From an uncultured Nitrosomonadales bacterium (GTDB lineage Bacteria; Pseudomonadota; Gammaproteobacteria; Burkholderiales; Gallionellaceae): a stretch of DNA of 64,000 nucleotides. The stretch covers positions 1 to 64,000 of the forward strand of contig CAIRGS010000127.1 in assembly GCA_903878125.1 (NCBI GenBank). Direction: 5' to 3'. Below the pieces are notes generated by a model, which saw only the letters and a program-made list of their open reading frames with translations, was not told the origin of the DNA and did no database searches. The translations under genes and the position numbers were made by a program. Of this stretch, positions 1 to 11,069 are shown piece after piece (positions within the stretch are counted from its first letter, which is position 1; each line of letters starts with the position of its first letter).

Positions 1-44
1 GAAATACATGTAGTTTTTTATTATTGGTTTTGCAAGGAGTTAAC

Positions 45-224
45 ATGGCTGTTCAACAGAATAAGAAATCCCCATCCAAGCGTGGCATGCACCGTTCACA
101 CGATTTCCTGGTTAGCCCGGCACTGGCGATTGAACCCTCCACTGGTGAACAACATCTGCGTCACCACATCAGCCCAACTGGCTATTATCGTGGTAAAAGA
201 GTTGTCAAAATCAAAGGCGACTAA
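45..224 (+). CDS. rpmF: 50S ribosomal protein L32
   Basis: [22 protein letters not shown]...[14 protein letters not shown] is typical L32; internal Met of ORF 24..224 is the likely start; located upstream of plsX. Confidence 0.97.
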   Translation: MAVQQNKKSPSKRGMHRSHDFLVSPALAIEPSTGEQHLRHHISPTGYYRGKRVVKIKGD

Positions 225-323
225 TCACATCTTGCGGTAGCGGATACGCACCCAATAATAAGGTGCAGACGCATCTATAGTATTCCAATATCCAAGTTGA
301 ACATAGCGTAAGAGGATCGCCTG

Positions 324-1361
324 GTGGATGTCACAATAGCCATTGATGCCATGGGAGGCGACCACGGAACGCACGTCACCATTCCCGCTGCGGTGAGATA
401 TCTGCAACAACATCCAAACGATACTATTGTATTGGTTGGATTGCCTGTTGCAATCGAGGCTGAACTGCGCACCATTAAAATGTCTACCGGGCCACGACTG
501 CGTATCCAGGCAGCCAGTGAGGTGGTCGGCATGGATGAATCCCCACAATTGGTGTTACGCAGCAAAAAAGATTCTTCCATGCGCGTCGCCATTAACCTTG
601 TAAAAAATGGCGAGGCATCCGCTTGCGTAAGTGCCGGAAATACTGGCGCATTGATGGCGACAGCGCGTTATGTGCTTAAAATGCTGCCTGGTATAGACCG
701 CCCCGCGATTGCTTCATTTCTGCCCACGTACAAGGGGCAAGTCTGTATGCTCGATCTTGGCGCGAACGTGGATTGTAACGCTGAAAATTTATTACAATTC
801 GCCCTGATGGGTACTGCTCTGGTTTATGCGATTGAACATAAAAATAATCCTACAGTGGGCCTGCTCAATATTGGCAGTGAAGATATCAAGGGCAACGAAA
901 TCGTCAAGCAGGCGAGTGAATTGTTGCAGAAAAGCGATTTAAATTTTTACGGGAACATCGAAGGCAACGATATTTTCAAGGGGGTAACCGACGTGGTGGT
1001 TTGCGACGGCTTTGTCGGGAATGTTGCACTGAAAACAACAGAGGGGCTGGCGCAGATGTTGGGCGGTTTTCTGCGTGAGGAATTTAACCGTAATATATTT
1101 ACCAAACTGGCCGGGCTGATTGCCACTCCGGTACTCAAGGCATTCAGACGCCGTGTTGATCCCCGCCGTTACAACGGTGCCAGCCTGTTGGGATTGAAAG
1201 GTATCGTACTGAAAAGCCACGGCTCTGCTGATGCGTTCGCCTTCTTTTGTGCCATTGAACGTGCCGCCGAAGAAGCCCGTGGCGGCATGTTGCATCACAT
1301 CAGCGAGCACATAGAAAAATGGCATCATGCAAGCCAACAAAAAGCACGGGAGGCATCCTGA
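324..1361 (+). CDS. plsX: phosphate acyltransferase PlsX
   Basis: [16 protein letters not shown]-terminus; between rpmF and fabH. Confidence 0.97.
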   Translation: MDVTIAIDAMGGDHGTHVTIPAAVRYLQQHPNDTIVLVGLPVAIEAELRTIKMSTGPRLRIQAASEVVGMDESPQLVLRSKKDSSMRVAINLVKNGEASACVSAGNTGALMATARYVLKMLPGIDRPAIASFLPTYKGQVCMLDLGANVDCNAENLLQFALMGTALVYAIEHKNNPTVGLLNIGSEDIKGNEIVKQASELLQKSDLNFYGNIEGNDIFKGVTDVVVCDGFVGNVALKTTEGLAQMLGGFLREEFNRNIFTKLAGLIATPVLKAFRRRVDPRRYNGASLLGLKGIVLKSHGSADAFAFFCAIERAAEEARGGMLHHISEHIEKWHHASQQKAREAS

Positions 1362-2317
1362 AATATTCAAAAATAATCGGCACCGGCAGCTACCTACCAG
1401 CCAAGGTTTTGACTAACTTCGACCTTGAGAAGCTGGTCGAAACTTCGCATGACTGGATTGTCACACGCAGCGGCATTATCGAGCGGCACTTTGCCGCTGA
1501 AGGTGAGCAGGCCAGTGACCTGGCAGTACATGCCAGTCAGCGTGCGCTGGAGGCGGCTGGCATCGGCGTGGATGAGATTGATCTGGTCATAGTCGCTACG
1601 ACAACGCCGGACAATATCCTACCCAGCACTGCATGTATCCTGCAAGACAAGCTGGGCATCAAGAATGGCCCGGCCTTCGACGTGCAAGCGGTGTGCAGCG
1701 GCTTTATTTACGCATTAAATACCGCTGATCTGTATATTCGAGGTGGGCAAGCGCGCAATGCCTTGGTAGTAGGTACCGAAGTATTGTCACGCTTGCTTAA
1801 CTGGGAAGATCGCACTACCTGTGTATTGTTTGGTGATGGAGCGGGCGCGGTGGTACTGCAGCGTAGCGATGTACCGGGCATTCTGTCCGCCAAGTTGCAT
1901 GCCGACGGTAGCCACCGTAACAAGTTAACTGCCGACGGCGGCATACGTGATGGCGCGATATTCGGCGATCCTTACATTAGGATGGACGGTCAGGCGGTAT
2001 TTAAATTCGCGGTCAAGGTACTCAGTGAAGTAGTGGAAGAGGTCTTGGCCGAAAACAAAATGACGTGTACCGACATCGATTGGCTGGTTCCCCACCAAGC
2101 CAATATTCGCATAATGGAAGCTACCGCCAAAAAGCTTGGGCTGAGCATGGACAAAGTGGTGGTGACTGTTGCCCATCACGGCAATACATCGGCGGCATCC
2201 ATTCCACTAGCGCTGGATACCGCAGTGCGCGACGGACGCATTCAGCCCGGTCAGCACGTGCTGCTGGAGGCAGTCGGCGGTGGTTTCACCTGGGGTGCGG
2301 TTCTGCTGCGCTGGTAA
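1319..2317 (+). CDS. fabH: beta-ketoacyl-ACP synthase III
   Basis: [18 protein letters not shown]...; [12 protein letters not shown] active-site Cys, [19 protein letters not shown] motifs; true start may be non-ATG near 1358. Confidence 0.96.
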   Translation: MASCKPTKSTGGILKYSKIIGTGSYLPAKVLTNFDLEKLVETSHDWIVTRSGIIERHFAAEGEQASDLAVHASQRALEAAGIGVDEIDLVIVATTTPDNILPSTACILQDKLGIKNGPAFDVQAVCSGFIYALNTADLYIRGGQARNALVVGTEVLSRLLNWEDRTTCVLFGDGAGAVVLQRSDVPGILSAKLHADGSHRNKLTADGGIRDGAIFGDPYIRMDGQAVFKFAVKVLSEVVEEVLAENKMTCTDIDWLVPHQANIRIMEATAKKLGLSMDKVVVTVAHHGNTSAASIPLALDTAVRDGRIQPGQHVLLEAVGGGFTWGAVLLRW

Positions 2318-2337
2318 CTTCTCGTAATATTCTCCAA

Positions 2338-3294
2338 GTGCTTATAACTAAATTCGCTTTCGTTTTTCCAGGGCAAGGCTCGCAATCACGCGGCATGATG
2401 AACAATTACGCTGACTTTCCCGTAGTGCGTAATACTTTTGACGAAGCTTCCGAGATATTGCATCAAGACTTGTGGCAACTGGTAGCAGGAGGCAGTGATG
2501 CGGAACTCAACGATACTGTGAATACGCAGCCTCTTATGCTGACCGCCGGAGTGGCGGTATATCGCGCCTGGCAAAGCTTGAATGCTCCAACACCGGCATT
2601 GCTGGCTGGTCACAGCCTCGGCGAATACACTGCGCTGGTGGCGGGTGGGGCGCTTCAATTTGCTGATGCTTTGCCACTGGTGCGTTATCGAGCTGAATGT
2701 ATGCAAGAAGCCGTGCCGAAAGGCGTAGGAGGCATCGCTGCAATTCTTGGGTTGGATGATGAAAACGTGCTTAAGGTGTGCCTTGAAGCTGCTCAAGACG
2801 AAGTGTTGGAAGCCGTTAATTTCAACTCACCCGGACAGGTAGTGATTGCCGGCAACCGTGCGGCGGTCGAACGCGGCATGGAGTTGGCCAAGATCAAAGG
2901 TGCGAAACGCACGCTAATGCTGCCGATGAGCGTACCCTCGCATTGCAGCCTGTTGCGTAGCGCGGCGGAATTGTTGCGCGTGAGATTAAATGGCGTGACG
3001 ATGCAAGCTCCCTCCATCCCGGTACTGCATAATGCCGATGTAAAAAGTTATGTGGATGTACCTTCTATTAAAGATGCTCTCGTACGCCAGTTATATTCGC
3101 CGGTACGCTGGGTGGAAACCGTGCAATGTTTCGGTCAACAATTTATTACACATAACGTCGAATGCGCGCCCGGCAAAGTGCTGATGGGCCTGAACAAACG
3201 TATAGACACAAACCAACAGGCATTGGCACTGAGCGATGGCAATGCCTTGCAATCCGCATGGGCAGCATTGACAATACAACTGGAGGACGAATGA
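2338..3294 (+). CDS. fabD: malonyl CoA-acyl carrier protein transacylase
   Basis: FAFVFPGQGSQ and GHSLGEYTALV motifs; likely GTG start at 2338 inside the longer ORF 2065..3294. Confidence 0.95.
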   Translation: MLITKFAFVFPGQGSQSRGMMNNYADFPVVRNTFDEASEILHQDLWQLVAGGSDAELNDTVNTQPLMLTAGVAVYRAWQSLNAPTPALLAGHSLGEYTALVAGGALQFADALPLVRYRAECMQEAVPKGVGGIAAILGLDDENVLKVCLEAAQDEVLEAVNFNSPGQVVIAGNRAAVERGMELAKIKGAKRTLMLPMSVPSHCSLLRSAAELLRVRLNGVTMQAPSIPVLHNADVKSYVDVPSIKDALVRQLYSPVRWVETVQCFGQQFITHNVECAPGKVLMGLNKRIDTNQQALALSDGNALQSAWAALTIQLEDE

Positions 3295-4034
3295 GTTTGC
3301 AAGGACAAATCGCATTGGTAACCGGCGCCAGTCGTGGCATCGGGCAGGGCATTGTATTGGAGCTAGGCAGACAGGGTGCAACCGTGATCGGCACCGCAAC
3401 CACCAAAAATGGGGCGCAGACAATTAGTGACTATTTGGCGGTCGCTGGCATCAAGGGCTGTGGCATGGCGCTTGACGTCAATGATGCCGTACAAATTGAT
3501 CAGGTTATCAGCGATACTCGAAATCAATATGGTGAAATTTCTATTTTGGTCAATAACGCCGGCATTACCCGCGACAACTTGCTAGCGCGCATGACCGATG
3601 AGGAATGGGACGACATCATATCGACCAACCTGAAATCTGTGTTCCGAATGAGTCGCGCCGTACTACGAGCCATGATGAAGGCGCGCCATGGCCGCATTAT
3701 CAATATTTCCTCGGTGGTAGGCAGCATGGGCAACGCGGGACAAACCAATTATGCCGCCTCCAAGGCTGGCATCATGGGTTTCAGCAAATCGCTGGCTCGC
3801 GAAATTGGTAGTCGAAACATCACCGTAAATTGCATCGCACCCGGTTTTATCGCTACCGATATGACCGATGCATTGTCGCAGCCGCAGCGCGACAAACTGA
3901 TTGAGAATGTGCCGTTAAAACGCTTGGGGCAAGTGGCTGATGTTGCTGCCAGCGTAGCCTTCCTTGCCGGCCCGGGAGCGGCTTACATAACCGGCGCGAC
4001 CTTACATGTGAATGGTGGACTGCACATGGAGTGA
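3291..4034 (+). CDS. fabG: 3-oxoacyl-ACP reductase
   Basis: MSLQGQIALVTGASRGIGQG, YAASKAG, ITVNCIAPGFIATDM; ATGA overlap with fabD. Confidence 0.97.
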   Translation: MSLQGQIALVTGASRGIGQGIVLELGRQGATVIGTATTKNGAQTISDYLAVAGIKGCGMALDVNDAVQIDQVISDTRNQYGEISILVNNAGITRDNLLARMTDEEWDDIISTNLKSVFRMSRAVLRAMMKARHGRIINISSVVGSMGNAGQTNYAASKAGIMGFSKSLAREIGSRNITVNCIAPGFIATDMTDALSQPQRDKLIENVPLKRLGQVADVAASVAFLAGPGAAYITGATLHVNGGLHME

Positions 4035-4317
4035 GGTAGCTTGTTTCATTCGCAGCAATGCTGACTTTAAAATATTATTAGTGTAAAAATGACGATTGGG
4101 GATGACTCGAATAGTAATTTTTGCCGTCACTGTCTCTACCAAATCCCGAAACATATCGGCGAATTTGCTCTTGCCGGTTTGAAACAGATTGCTCAAAACC
4201 AATGTCCGTAATTACCTGTGCCTGGCCATTCAGAAATCATTCTGAAATGTTTCGCAGGATGGTTATTTTTACTGATGACTTGGTCAAATTGAGGCGAATG
4301 GTTTACTGGAGATATAG

Positions 4318-5475
4318 ATGAAACAAGACGTTTTCTTGTCAGTTTGCAAGGCAGTTTGTGCGGTCATCTTTGTACCCATGCTGCTTTCAGGTTGTGGTGC
4401 TGGTGACAGCCAACAAAAAACTGCAGCGGCCACATCCCCGCCACCTCCTGAAGTCGATGTAATTACCGTCACTCGAAGCTCGGCAGTGCTCACTCAAGAC
4501 TTGCCCGGTCGCCTTCAGGCATATCGTACCGCTCAAGTACGTGCCCGAGTGGAAGGAGTGGTTGAAAAACGGAAATTCACCGAGGGCAGCAATGTTAAAG
4601 TGGGCGATTCGCTGTATCAGATTTTTTCACGCAACTACCTGACAGCTCATGATGCGTCCAAAGCAGACGTAGCTGTTGCCCGTCAAACACTGGCGCGCTA
4701 TAAATACCTTCTAGACGCAAAGGCAGTTAGCCGACAAGATTATGAATTGGCAGAGGCCAAGCTCAAACAGTTCGAAGCAGCCTTTTCCAAGGCGCGGGAA
4801 GATTTGGACAATACCCGTGTACCCGCTCCTATTTCGGGTCGCATAGGACGCTCCCAAATTACCGAAGGGGCGCTTGTAGGCCGTAACGAAGCCACGCTAC
4901 TTGCAACTATCGAGCAAGTCCATCCTCTTTATGCAAACTTCACCCAATCGGGCGCCGACACTCTCCGTCTTCAGCGGGCAATTAAAGCCGGAAATTTGAC
5001 GCGAACCGAGCCAGCCAAAGTTGAGCTGGTTCTTGAAGATGGAAGTATATATCCCCAATCGGGCAAATTTCTGTTCTCGGATTTGGCCGTTGACCCCAGT
5101 ACAAATAGCGTTTCGCTCCGGGCAGAGTTTCCAAATCCCAAACAAGAGCTACTACCCGGAATGTTTGTTCGCATTCGCTTCCCAGAGGCTAATATCGACA
5201 ATGCTGTCAGAATACCTCAACGCGCACTACTGGCGGATGCACAGGGACAATTTGTGATGATTGTAGATCCCCAGAGTAAAGTGGCAGTCCAGCGGGTTAA
5301 GGCAGGCAGTATGGCGAGTGGCGACTTCATCATCTCCGAGGGGTTAAAAGGTGGTGAACAGTTAATTGTCAACGGCTTGCAAAAAGTGCGGCCGGGCAGC
5401 GTTGTGAAGCCCATCCCCTTAAATCAAACTGCAAATGCAAATACCCCAGTGGCAATAGCCCACGCGAAAAAATAG
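4318..5475 (+). CDS. RND efflux periplasmic adaptor (AcrA/MexA-type), lipoprotein signal
   Basis: LLSGCGAG lipobox; LPGRLQAYRTAQVRARVEGVVEKRKFTEGS; precedes RND pump. Confidence 0.95.
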   Translation: MKQDVFLSVCKAVCAVIFVPMLLSGCGAGDSQQKTAAATSPPPPEVDVITVTRSSAVLTQDLPGRLQAYRTAQVRARVEGVVEKRKFTEGSNVKVGDSLYQIFSRNYLTAHDASKADVAVARQTLARYKYLLDAKAVSRQDYELAEAKLKQFEAAFSKAREDLDNTRVPAPISGRIGRSQITEGALVGRNEATLLATIEQVHPLYANFTQSGADTLRLQRAIKAGNLTRTEPAKVELVLEDGSIYPQSGKFLFSDLAVDPSTNSVSLRAEFPNPKQELLPGMFVRIRFPEANIDNAVRIPQRALLADAQGQFVMIVDPQSKVAVQRVKAGSMASGDFIISEGLKGGEQLIVNGLQKVRPGSVVKPIPLNQTANANTPVAIAHAKK

Positions 5476-5483
5476 AGGCTGAC

Positions 5484-8400
5484 GTGTTAGCTAATTTCTT
5501 TATAGACCGTCCCATCTTTGCCTGGGTCATCGCCTTGGTAATCCTGCTTGGCGGGGGACTTGCGCTACGTAGTTTGCCGGTCACTTCTTATCCGGCTGTG
5601 GCTCCTCCGGCTCTGGCTATTACTCTCAGCTACCCTGGTGCCTCCGCCCAAGTAGTTGAGGAAACCACCGTCGCCTTGATTGAGCAGGAATTGAACGGCA
5701 TCGAACACTTGCTCTACATGGATTCGTCCTCCGAGCTTGGCCGCGGCACCATCACTCTCACTTTCGAAGCTGGCTCCAATCTGGACATTGCCTCGGTCGA
5801 AACCCAAAACCGCATCAAGCGTGCCGAAGCGCGCTTGCCGGAGGATGTGCGGCGACAGGGAGTAACTGTGGCGAAATCAGCACGCAATTACTTGATGTTC
5901 GTCACACTTGTTTCGCCAGACAAAAGCCTCAATAACGTTGCGCTTGGCAGTTATGCGGCTGCCAACGTGCTGGAGAGCATCCGCCGTGTGCCCGGGGTGG
6001 GTGAAGGTATTCTCTTTGGCACCGAATATTCAATGCGGATATGGCTTCAGCCAGAGCGGCTTCATGCATTTAACTTGACCCCAGGCGATGTTTCACGCGC
6101 TGTACGAGCGCAGAACATACAGCTTGCCATGGGTGAGCTTGGGCAACTACCCGCGCCGAATGGCCAGCAACTGAACGCTGTCATCGTTACCCAAGGCAGA
6201 CTGTCAACCCCTGAAGAATTCGGTAACATCATAGTGCGTGCCAACCCGGATGGCTCCACAGTACGTATCAAAGACATAGCGTCGGTGGAGTTAGGGGCAC
6301 AAGATTATTCCGTTGCCGCTCGTCTTGATGGCCAACCGGCTTCAGCCATAGCCATTCGCTTGGCGCCAGGTGCCAATGCCCTGGATACAGCTAAAGCCGT
6401 CAAAGCCAAAATGACGGAGCTAGCCAAATTTTTCCCAAAAGGAGTTAGCTGGGTGGTGCCTTATGACACCTCTCAATTTGTTGAAATATCGATCCGGGAA
6501 GTTGTGAAGACCTTGGCAGAAGCCATGGTTCTTGTTTTTTTGGTTATGTACCTATTCCTTGGAAATCTTCGAGCCACCCTCATTCCCACTATCGTTGTAC
6601 CGATAGCGCTCATCGGAGCCACCGTAGGACTGTACATTGTAGGTTACTCAATCAACACCTTAACGCTATTTGCCATGGTGTTGGCCATCGGCATTGTGGT
6701 GGATGACGCCATTGTGGTAGTGGAAAATGTCGAACGCATCATGACCGAAGAAGGGCTGCAACCGCGCGAAGCCACACGCAAGGCGATGAGGCAGATTATA
6801 AATGCCATTATCGCCATCACTTTGGTGCTAATTGCAGTATTCATTCCAATGGCTTTCTTTAGTGGTTCTGTCGGAGCCATCTATCGTCAATTCTCGGTAA
6901 CCCTGATACTGACAATAGCCTTTTCAATGTTGATGGCGTTAACGTTATCGCCAGCGCTGTGTGCCACAGTGCTGAAACACACACCGATGCATGAGAAAAA
7001 GCCAGACACGGGTTTCTTTGGTTGGTTTAATCGTTTTTTCAGAAAAACGACCCAACGCTACGAATCTGGCGTGGGGCATGTTTTGAAAAAGATCTGGCTC
7101 TATCTTGTTCTCTATGCCGTCATTCTGACTACGGTGGGGGGGCTGTTTTCACGTTTGCCAACCAGCTTCCTGCCTGAGGAAGATCAAGGTTATTTTATTA
7201 GCGTGATCCAGCTGCCACCAGGTTCTACTCGTGAACGTTCGCTCGAGGTTCTGACTCAAGTAGAGCAGTTTTATCTTAAACAACCCGAAGTTGAGCACGT
7301 TATCGGAGTGGCTGGCTTTTCATTCTTTGGCCGTGGCCAGAATGCTGCTATTGCTTTCGTTCGGCTTAAGGGCTGGGATGTGCGCCCTGCACCAGTAAAC
7401 TCTGCTTCTTCTCTAGTCAAACGCGCCAACATGACATTGTCTCGCATCAAACAGGCCATGATTTTTTCCATTAACGTACCGCCCATTCCAGAGTTAGCCG
7501 CTGTGGGCGGATTCGATTTTCGCTTGCAGGATCGTTCCGGTCAGGGACGTGAAAAACTACTTGAAGCACGCAATATGGCATTGGGCATGGCCAGCAAAAA
7601 TCCAGCATTAGTGGGCGTACGGCCAGAGGGACAAGAAGCGGGGCCTCAATTACGGCTGGATATTGACCGACTAAAAGCACGTGCATTAGGCATCGATTTG
7701 GATGATTTGAATGAAACCCTGCAATCAGCACTAGGCGTTGCCTATATCAACGATTTCGTGCGTGATGGACGCATCCTGCGGGTTCAGATGCAAGCTGAGC
7801 CCAGCGTAGTAGCAACACCCGAGGGAATGTTGCGCTTGCCTGTGCGAAATATGCAGGGCGGGATGGTGCCCTTGTCCGAATTCACCTCGCCGCGCTGGGA
7901 TGTCGGATCACCGAAGCTGGATCGTTACAACGGCCTGCCATCCATGAAAATTTCCGGTGGGCCCGCTCCTGGTCGAAGCAGCGGCGATGCGATTACGGCG
8001 ATGGAGCAAATGGCTAGCCAATTACCATCAGGCTTTGGTTTTGAATGGTCTGGAACCTCTTATGAGGAACGCCTGTCTGGCAGCCAGTCAATATTACTCT
8101 TTGGTCTTTCGTTGATTGCCGTATTTTTGTGCTTGGCCGCACTTTATGAGAGCTGGTCAATTCCAGTAGCGGTTCTGCTGGTTGTACCCATCGGTATCAT
8201 GGGCGCATTGCTAGCCATGACGTTGCGAGGCATGCCAAACGATGTTTATTTCAAGGTGGGACTGATTGTTATCATCGGTCTTTCGGCAAAAAATGCGATC
8301 TTGATTATTGAATTTGCGCGTGACCTGCAGGAACGTGGCTACAGTCTGTTTGATGCGACGCTGGAAGCCTGCCGGTTAAGATTCCGTCCCATATTAATGA

Positions 8401-8609
8401 CATCGATCGCATTTATTTTAGGCGTGCTGCCCTTGGCTATTTCCACAGGCGCGGGGGCTAATGGTCGCCAAGCCATGGGCACTAGTGTCATGGGGGGAAT
8501 GATAGCGGCAACGGTTCTGGCGGTATTTTTGGTGCCGGTATTTTTTGTGGTCGTTCGTCGCATCTTTCCCGGTCATCCACGCCGGCAGCAGGAAGACGAT
8601 CATGCGTAA
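5484..8609 (+). CDS. RND efflux inner-membrane transporter (AcrB/MexB, HAE1-type)
   Basis: 1041 aa; FFIDRPIFAWVIALVILLGGGLALRSLPV; GIVVDDAIVVVENVER; GTG start. Confidence 0.96.
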   Translation: MLANFFIDRPIFAWVIALVILLGGGLALRSLPVTSYPAVAPPALAITLSYPGASAQVVEETTVALIEQELNGIEHLLYMDSSSELGRGTITLTFEAGSNLDIASVETQNRIKRAEARLPEDVRRQGVTVAKSARNYLMFVTLVSPDKSLNNVALGSYAAANVLESIRRVPGVGEGILFGTEYSMRIWLQPERLHAFNLTPGDVSRAVRAQNIQLAMGELGQLPAPNGQQLNAVIVTQGRLSTPEEFGNIIVRANPDGSTVRIKDIASVELGAQDYSVAARLDGQPASAIAIRLAPGANALDTAKAVKAKMTELAKFFPKGVSWVVPYDTSQFVEISIREVVKTLAEAMVLVFLVMYLFLGNLRATLIPTIVVPIALIGATVGLYIVGYSINTLTLFAMVLAIGIVVDDAIVVVENVERIMTEEGLQPREATRKAMRQIINAIIAITLVLIAVFIPMAFFSGSVGAIYRQFSVTLILTIAFSMLMALTLSPALCATVLKHTPMHEKKPDTGFFGWFNRFFRKTTQRYESGVGHVLKKIWLYLVLYAVILTTVGGLFSRLPTSFLPEEDQGYFISVIQLPPGSTRERSLEVLTQVEQFYLKQPEVEHVIGVAGFSFFGRGQNAAIAFVRLKGWDVRPAPVNSASSLVKRANMTLSRIKQAMIFSINVPPIPELAAVGGFDFRLQDRSGQGREKLLEARNMALGMASKNPALVGVRPEGQEAGPQLRLDIDRLKARALGIDLDDLNETLQSALGVAYINDFVRDGRILRVQMQAEPSVVATPEGMLRLPVRNMQGGMVPLSEFTSPRWDVGSPKLDRYNGLPSMKISGGPAPGRSSGDAITAMEQMASQLPSGFGFEWSGTSYEERLSGSQSILLFGLSLIAVFLCLAALYESWSIPVAVLLVVPIGIMGALLAMTLRGMPNDVYFKVGLIVIIGLSAKNAILIIEFARDLQERGYSLFDATLEACRLRFRPILMTSIAFILGVLPLAISTGAGANGRQAMGTSVMGGMIAATVLAVFLVPVFFVVVRRIFPGHPRRQQEDDHA

Positions 8610-8635
8610 ACAAAAAATTGCGCATTCCAATTGAT

Positions 8636-10117
8636 ATGAAACATTACTCAAATAACTATTTCAAGAATGCCAGAACATCGCTCGTGCTTCTGTTTAGTGG
8701 TTCGCTACTAGCGGCTTGCGCCGCTGGGCCGAACTACCTGCGCCCAGAAATGGATTTGCCAGAACATTGGCCAACCAATCCAAGCGCTACTAGTCCTGCT
8801 ACAGCCAAGCCGGCAAATGCTGCTGGAGAACGCTGGTGGGGCCTGTATGCCGACCCAGTCCTCGACAAGATCGAAGATGAGGCACTTGCTCATAATGTGG
8901 ATGCCCAAGTTACCACTGCACGAATATTGGAAGCGCGTGCCCAACTCGGAATAACTGAATCAGATCAGTATCCAAAACTCAACGCCAATGGAAATCAATC
9001 ACGCACCAAAAGAAGCATTAACCCCGGGCTTTTTATTCCTCCAGTACGTATCATTGAATTTTCGCACATCACCCTGGATGCCAGCTACGAGCTGGATCTA
9101 TGGGGGAAATTCCGCCGTGCCAGCGAGGCCTCACGTGCTGATCTATTTGCGACACAACTTAACAGAGACGCTGTACGCTTATCGCTAACTGCACAAGTGG
9201 CGCAACAATATTTTTCTTTGCTGTCGTCTGACGCCCAGGAATCTGCCATACGCCGCGTGTTAACCGGTCGTCAGGAAAGGTTCGAATTGGACAAAAAACG
9301 TCACGAGGTAGGGGTCATTTCAGAATATGAGCTTCACCAATCCGAGGCCGATACTGACACTGCACAATCGCAACTCATCTCCATTACTAAAGCTCGTGAC
9401 CAACAAGAAGCAAGTCTCGCGCTGTTGCTGGGCCGCTCCCCGAGCATCGTGATGCATGGCAAACTGGAGCGCGGCAATCCCACTCTGGCTAACGTTTGGG
9501 TACCCGATGGGTTACCGGCTGAACTGCTACTACGCAGGCCCGATATACAAGAAGCAGAGCAAAAATTAATGGCCATGAATGCTCGTATCGGCGTAGCGCG
9601 CGCGCAGTTCTTCCCATCAATTAGTTTGACCTCCTACCTCGGCAGTGAAAGTATTTCACTCTCTAATCTATTTACCGGACCGGCGGGTATTTTTCAGTTT
9701 GCCGCGGGTATTGGTCAGCCAATATTTAATGCTGGACGCATTAAATTTGGCGTAAAGGCAGCAGAATCTCGCCGTGATCAGGCGTTAGCTCAATATAAGC
9801 AGGCAGTCGGAAGTGCTTTCGCCGATGTTCGCAACGCTTTGTTCGCACAAGAATCCGCGCGCCAGACACTAACAGCCGAAAGCTCTCGCAGCAGAGCGCT
9901 TTCGAAAGCACACAAACAATCAGAATTGCGATATCAAGTCGGGATTTCCAGCCGCTTGGAATTTTTGGATGTCGAGCGCAATTATCTGCAAGCAGAACTG
10001 AACCGCATAGATGCAGAACGTGCCCAGCGTTCAGCAGTTGCTGACTTGTTCAAAGCGTTGGCTGGAGGATGGCAGCAACCCCCCGTTAAACCAACACAGC
10101 GACCAGTACCGTCCTGA
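8636..10117 (+). CDS. RND outer-membrane efflux lipoprotein, NodT/OprM family
   Basis: LLAACAAGPNYLRPEMDLP lipobox; ...RRPDIQEAEQKLMAMNARIGVARAQFFPSISL; follows RND pump; ATG at 8636. Confidence 0.94.
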   Translation: MKHYSNNYFKNARTSLVLLFSGSLLAACAAGPNYLRPEMDLPEHWPTNPSATSPATAKPANAAGERWWGLYADPVLDKIEDEALAHNVDAQVTTARILEARAQLGITESDQYPKLNANGNQSRTKRSINPGLFIPPVRIIEFSHITLDASYELDLWGKFRRASEASRADLFATQLNRDAVRLSLTAQVAQQYFSLLSSDAQESAIRRVLTGRQERFELDKKRHEVGVISEYELHQSEADTDTAQSQLISITKARDQQEASLALLLGRSPSIVMHGKLERGNPTLANVWVPDGLPAELLLRRPDIQEAEQKLMAMNARIGVARAQFFPSISLTSYLGSESISLSNLFTGPAGIFQFAAGIGQPIFNAGRIKFGVKAAESRRDQALAQYKQAVGSAFADVRNALFAQESARQTLTAESSRSRALSKAHKQSELRYQVGISSRLEFLDVERNYLQAELNRIDAERAQRSAVADLFKALAGGWQQPPVKPTQRPVPS

Positions 10118-10262
10118 AATTAATTGTCTTTGCTCATTCTCGAACCGGTCATTTCACCGGGCATTTCATTGCTCCCTACACTGAAATTCAAAAACTTGCA
10201 GTTTCTTTTCAAAAACATGATAATAAGCACGAATTATTCGCATTTGCATTTAAGGAGACGTC

Positions 10263-11042
10263 ATGTTTCAGACACTGATGATTACTTTTCGAGAAGGCTT
10301 GGAAGCTTTTTTGATCATTGCAATTTCATTAATTTATTTAACACAAACCAACCGTCGCGAATTGATCCCGGCAGTACATAGTGGCGTAGGCCTGGCGCTA
10401 CTGCTGTCCGCAATGCTGGGGGTGGTACTGGCTCGCATTGGCGCCATTTCTTCATTTTGGATGGGAATGATGGCACTTGTCGCCGCCATATCAGTCATTT
10501 ATTGCACAGTGCATATGAGCAAGATGGGCAAGTTTATGAAGAGAGAAATTACCGATGGCTTCAATAAAGCATCGGAACAATCTTCCGGTCGCGCCTGGAT
10601 GATCGCCTTCTTCTTTTCCGCATTTATGGTGGGACGCGAGGGAGTCGAAACAGCAACCATGATTGCTACACTCGCGGCGCAAGCAGAAACGTCGCGTATG
10701 GCGATCGGAGCAGTGATTGGCGTGCTACTGGCAAGCTTACTCGCCTGGGCTTGGGTCAAATTTGGCCGCCGAATAAACTTGCAGAAATTTTTTCAGTTTA
10801 CCGCTGTCTTCATGACAATCTTTGCGTTGCAATTAATGTTTTATGCGTTCCATGAATTTACCGAAGCAGATGCGTTACCTTTGGTCGATAACGCTTATTG
10901 GCATGTAGCCACCGAGCCTTGGTCGCCGGAAGGCGAGTATAGCCAATGGTTTTCCTACAGCTTTGGTATTTTGCCGTTAGGCTGGTTAATCTATGCCTAC
11001 TTCTCCGATCGGAAAACGAATGCCACTAAGCTAGCCGCTTAG
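10263..11042 (+). CDS. FTR1/EfeU-family iron permease
   Basis: REGLEAFLIIAI and GREGVETATM (two REGxE motifs), multiple TM segments. Confidence 0.9.
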   Translation: MFQTLMITFREGLEAFLIIAISLIYLTQTNRRELIPAVHSGVGLALLLSAMLGVVLARIGAISSFWMGMMALVAAISVIYCTVHMSKMGKFMKREITDGFNKASEQSSGRAWMIAFFFSAFMVGREGVETATMIATLAAQAETSRMAIGAVIGVLLASLLAWAWVKFGRRINLQKFFQFTAVFMTIFALQLMFYAFHEFTEADALPLVDNAYWHVATEPWSPEGEYSQWFSYSFGILPLGWLIYAYFSDRKTNATKLAA

Positions 11043-11069
11043 CTTGCCAAATCTCATTAAAAACGGCAC

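Noticed and set aside
2065-2337. N-terminal extension of the fabD ORF
   Set aside because: Overlaps fabH in another frame; the FabD domain begins at the GTG near 2338.
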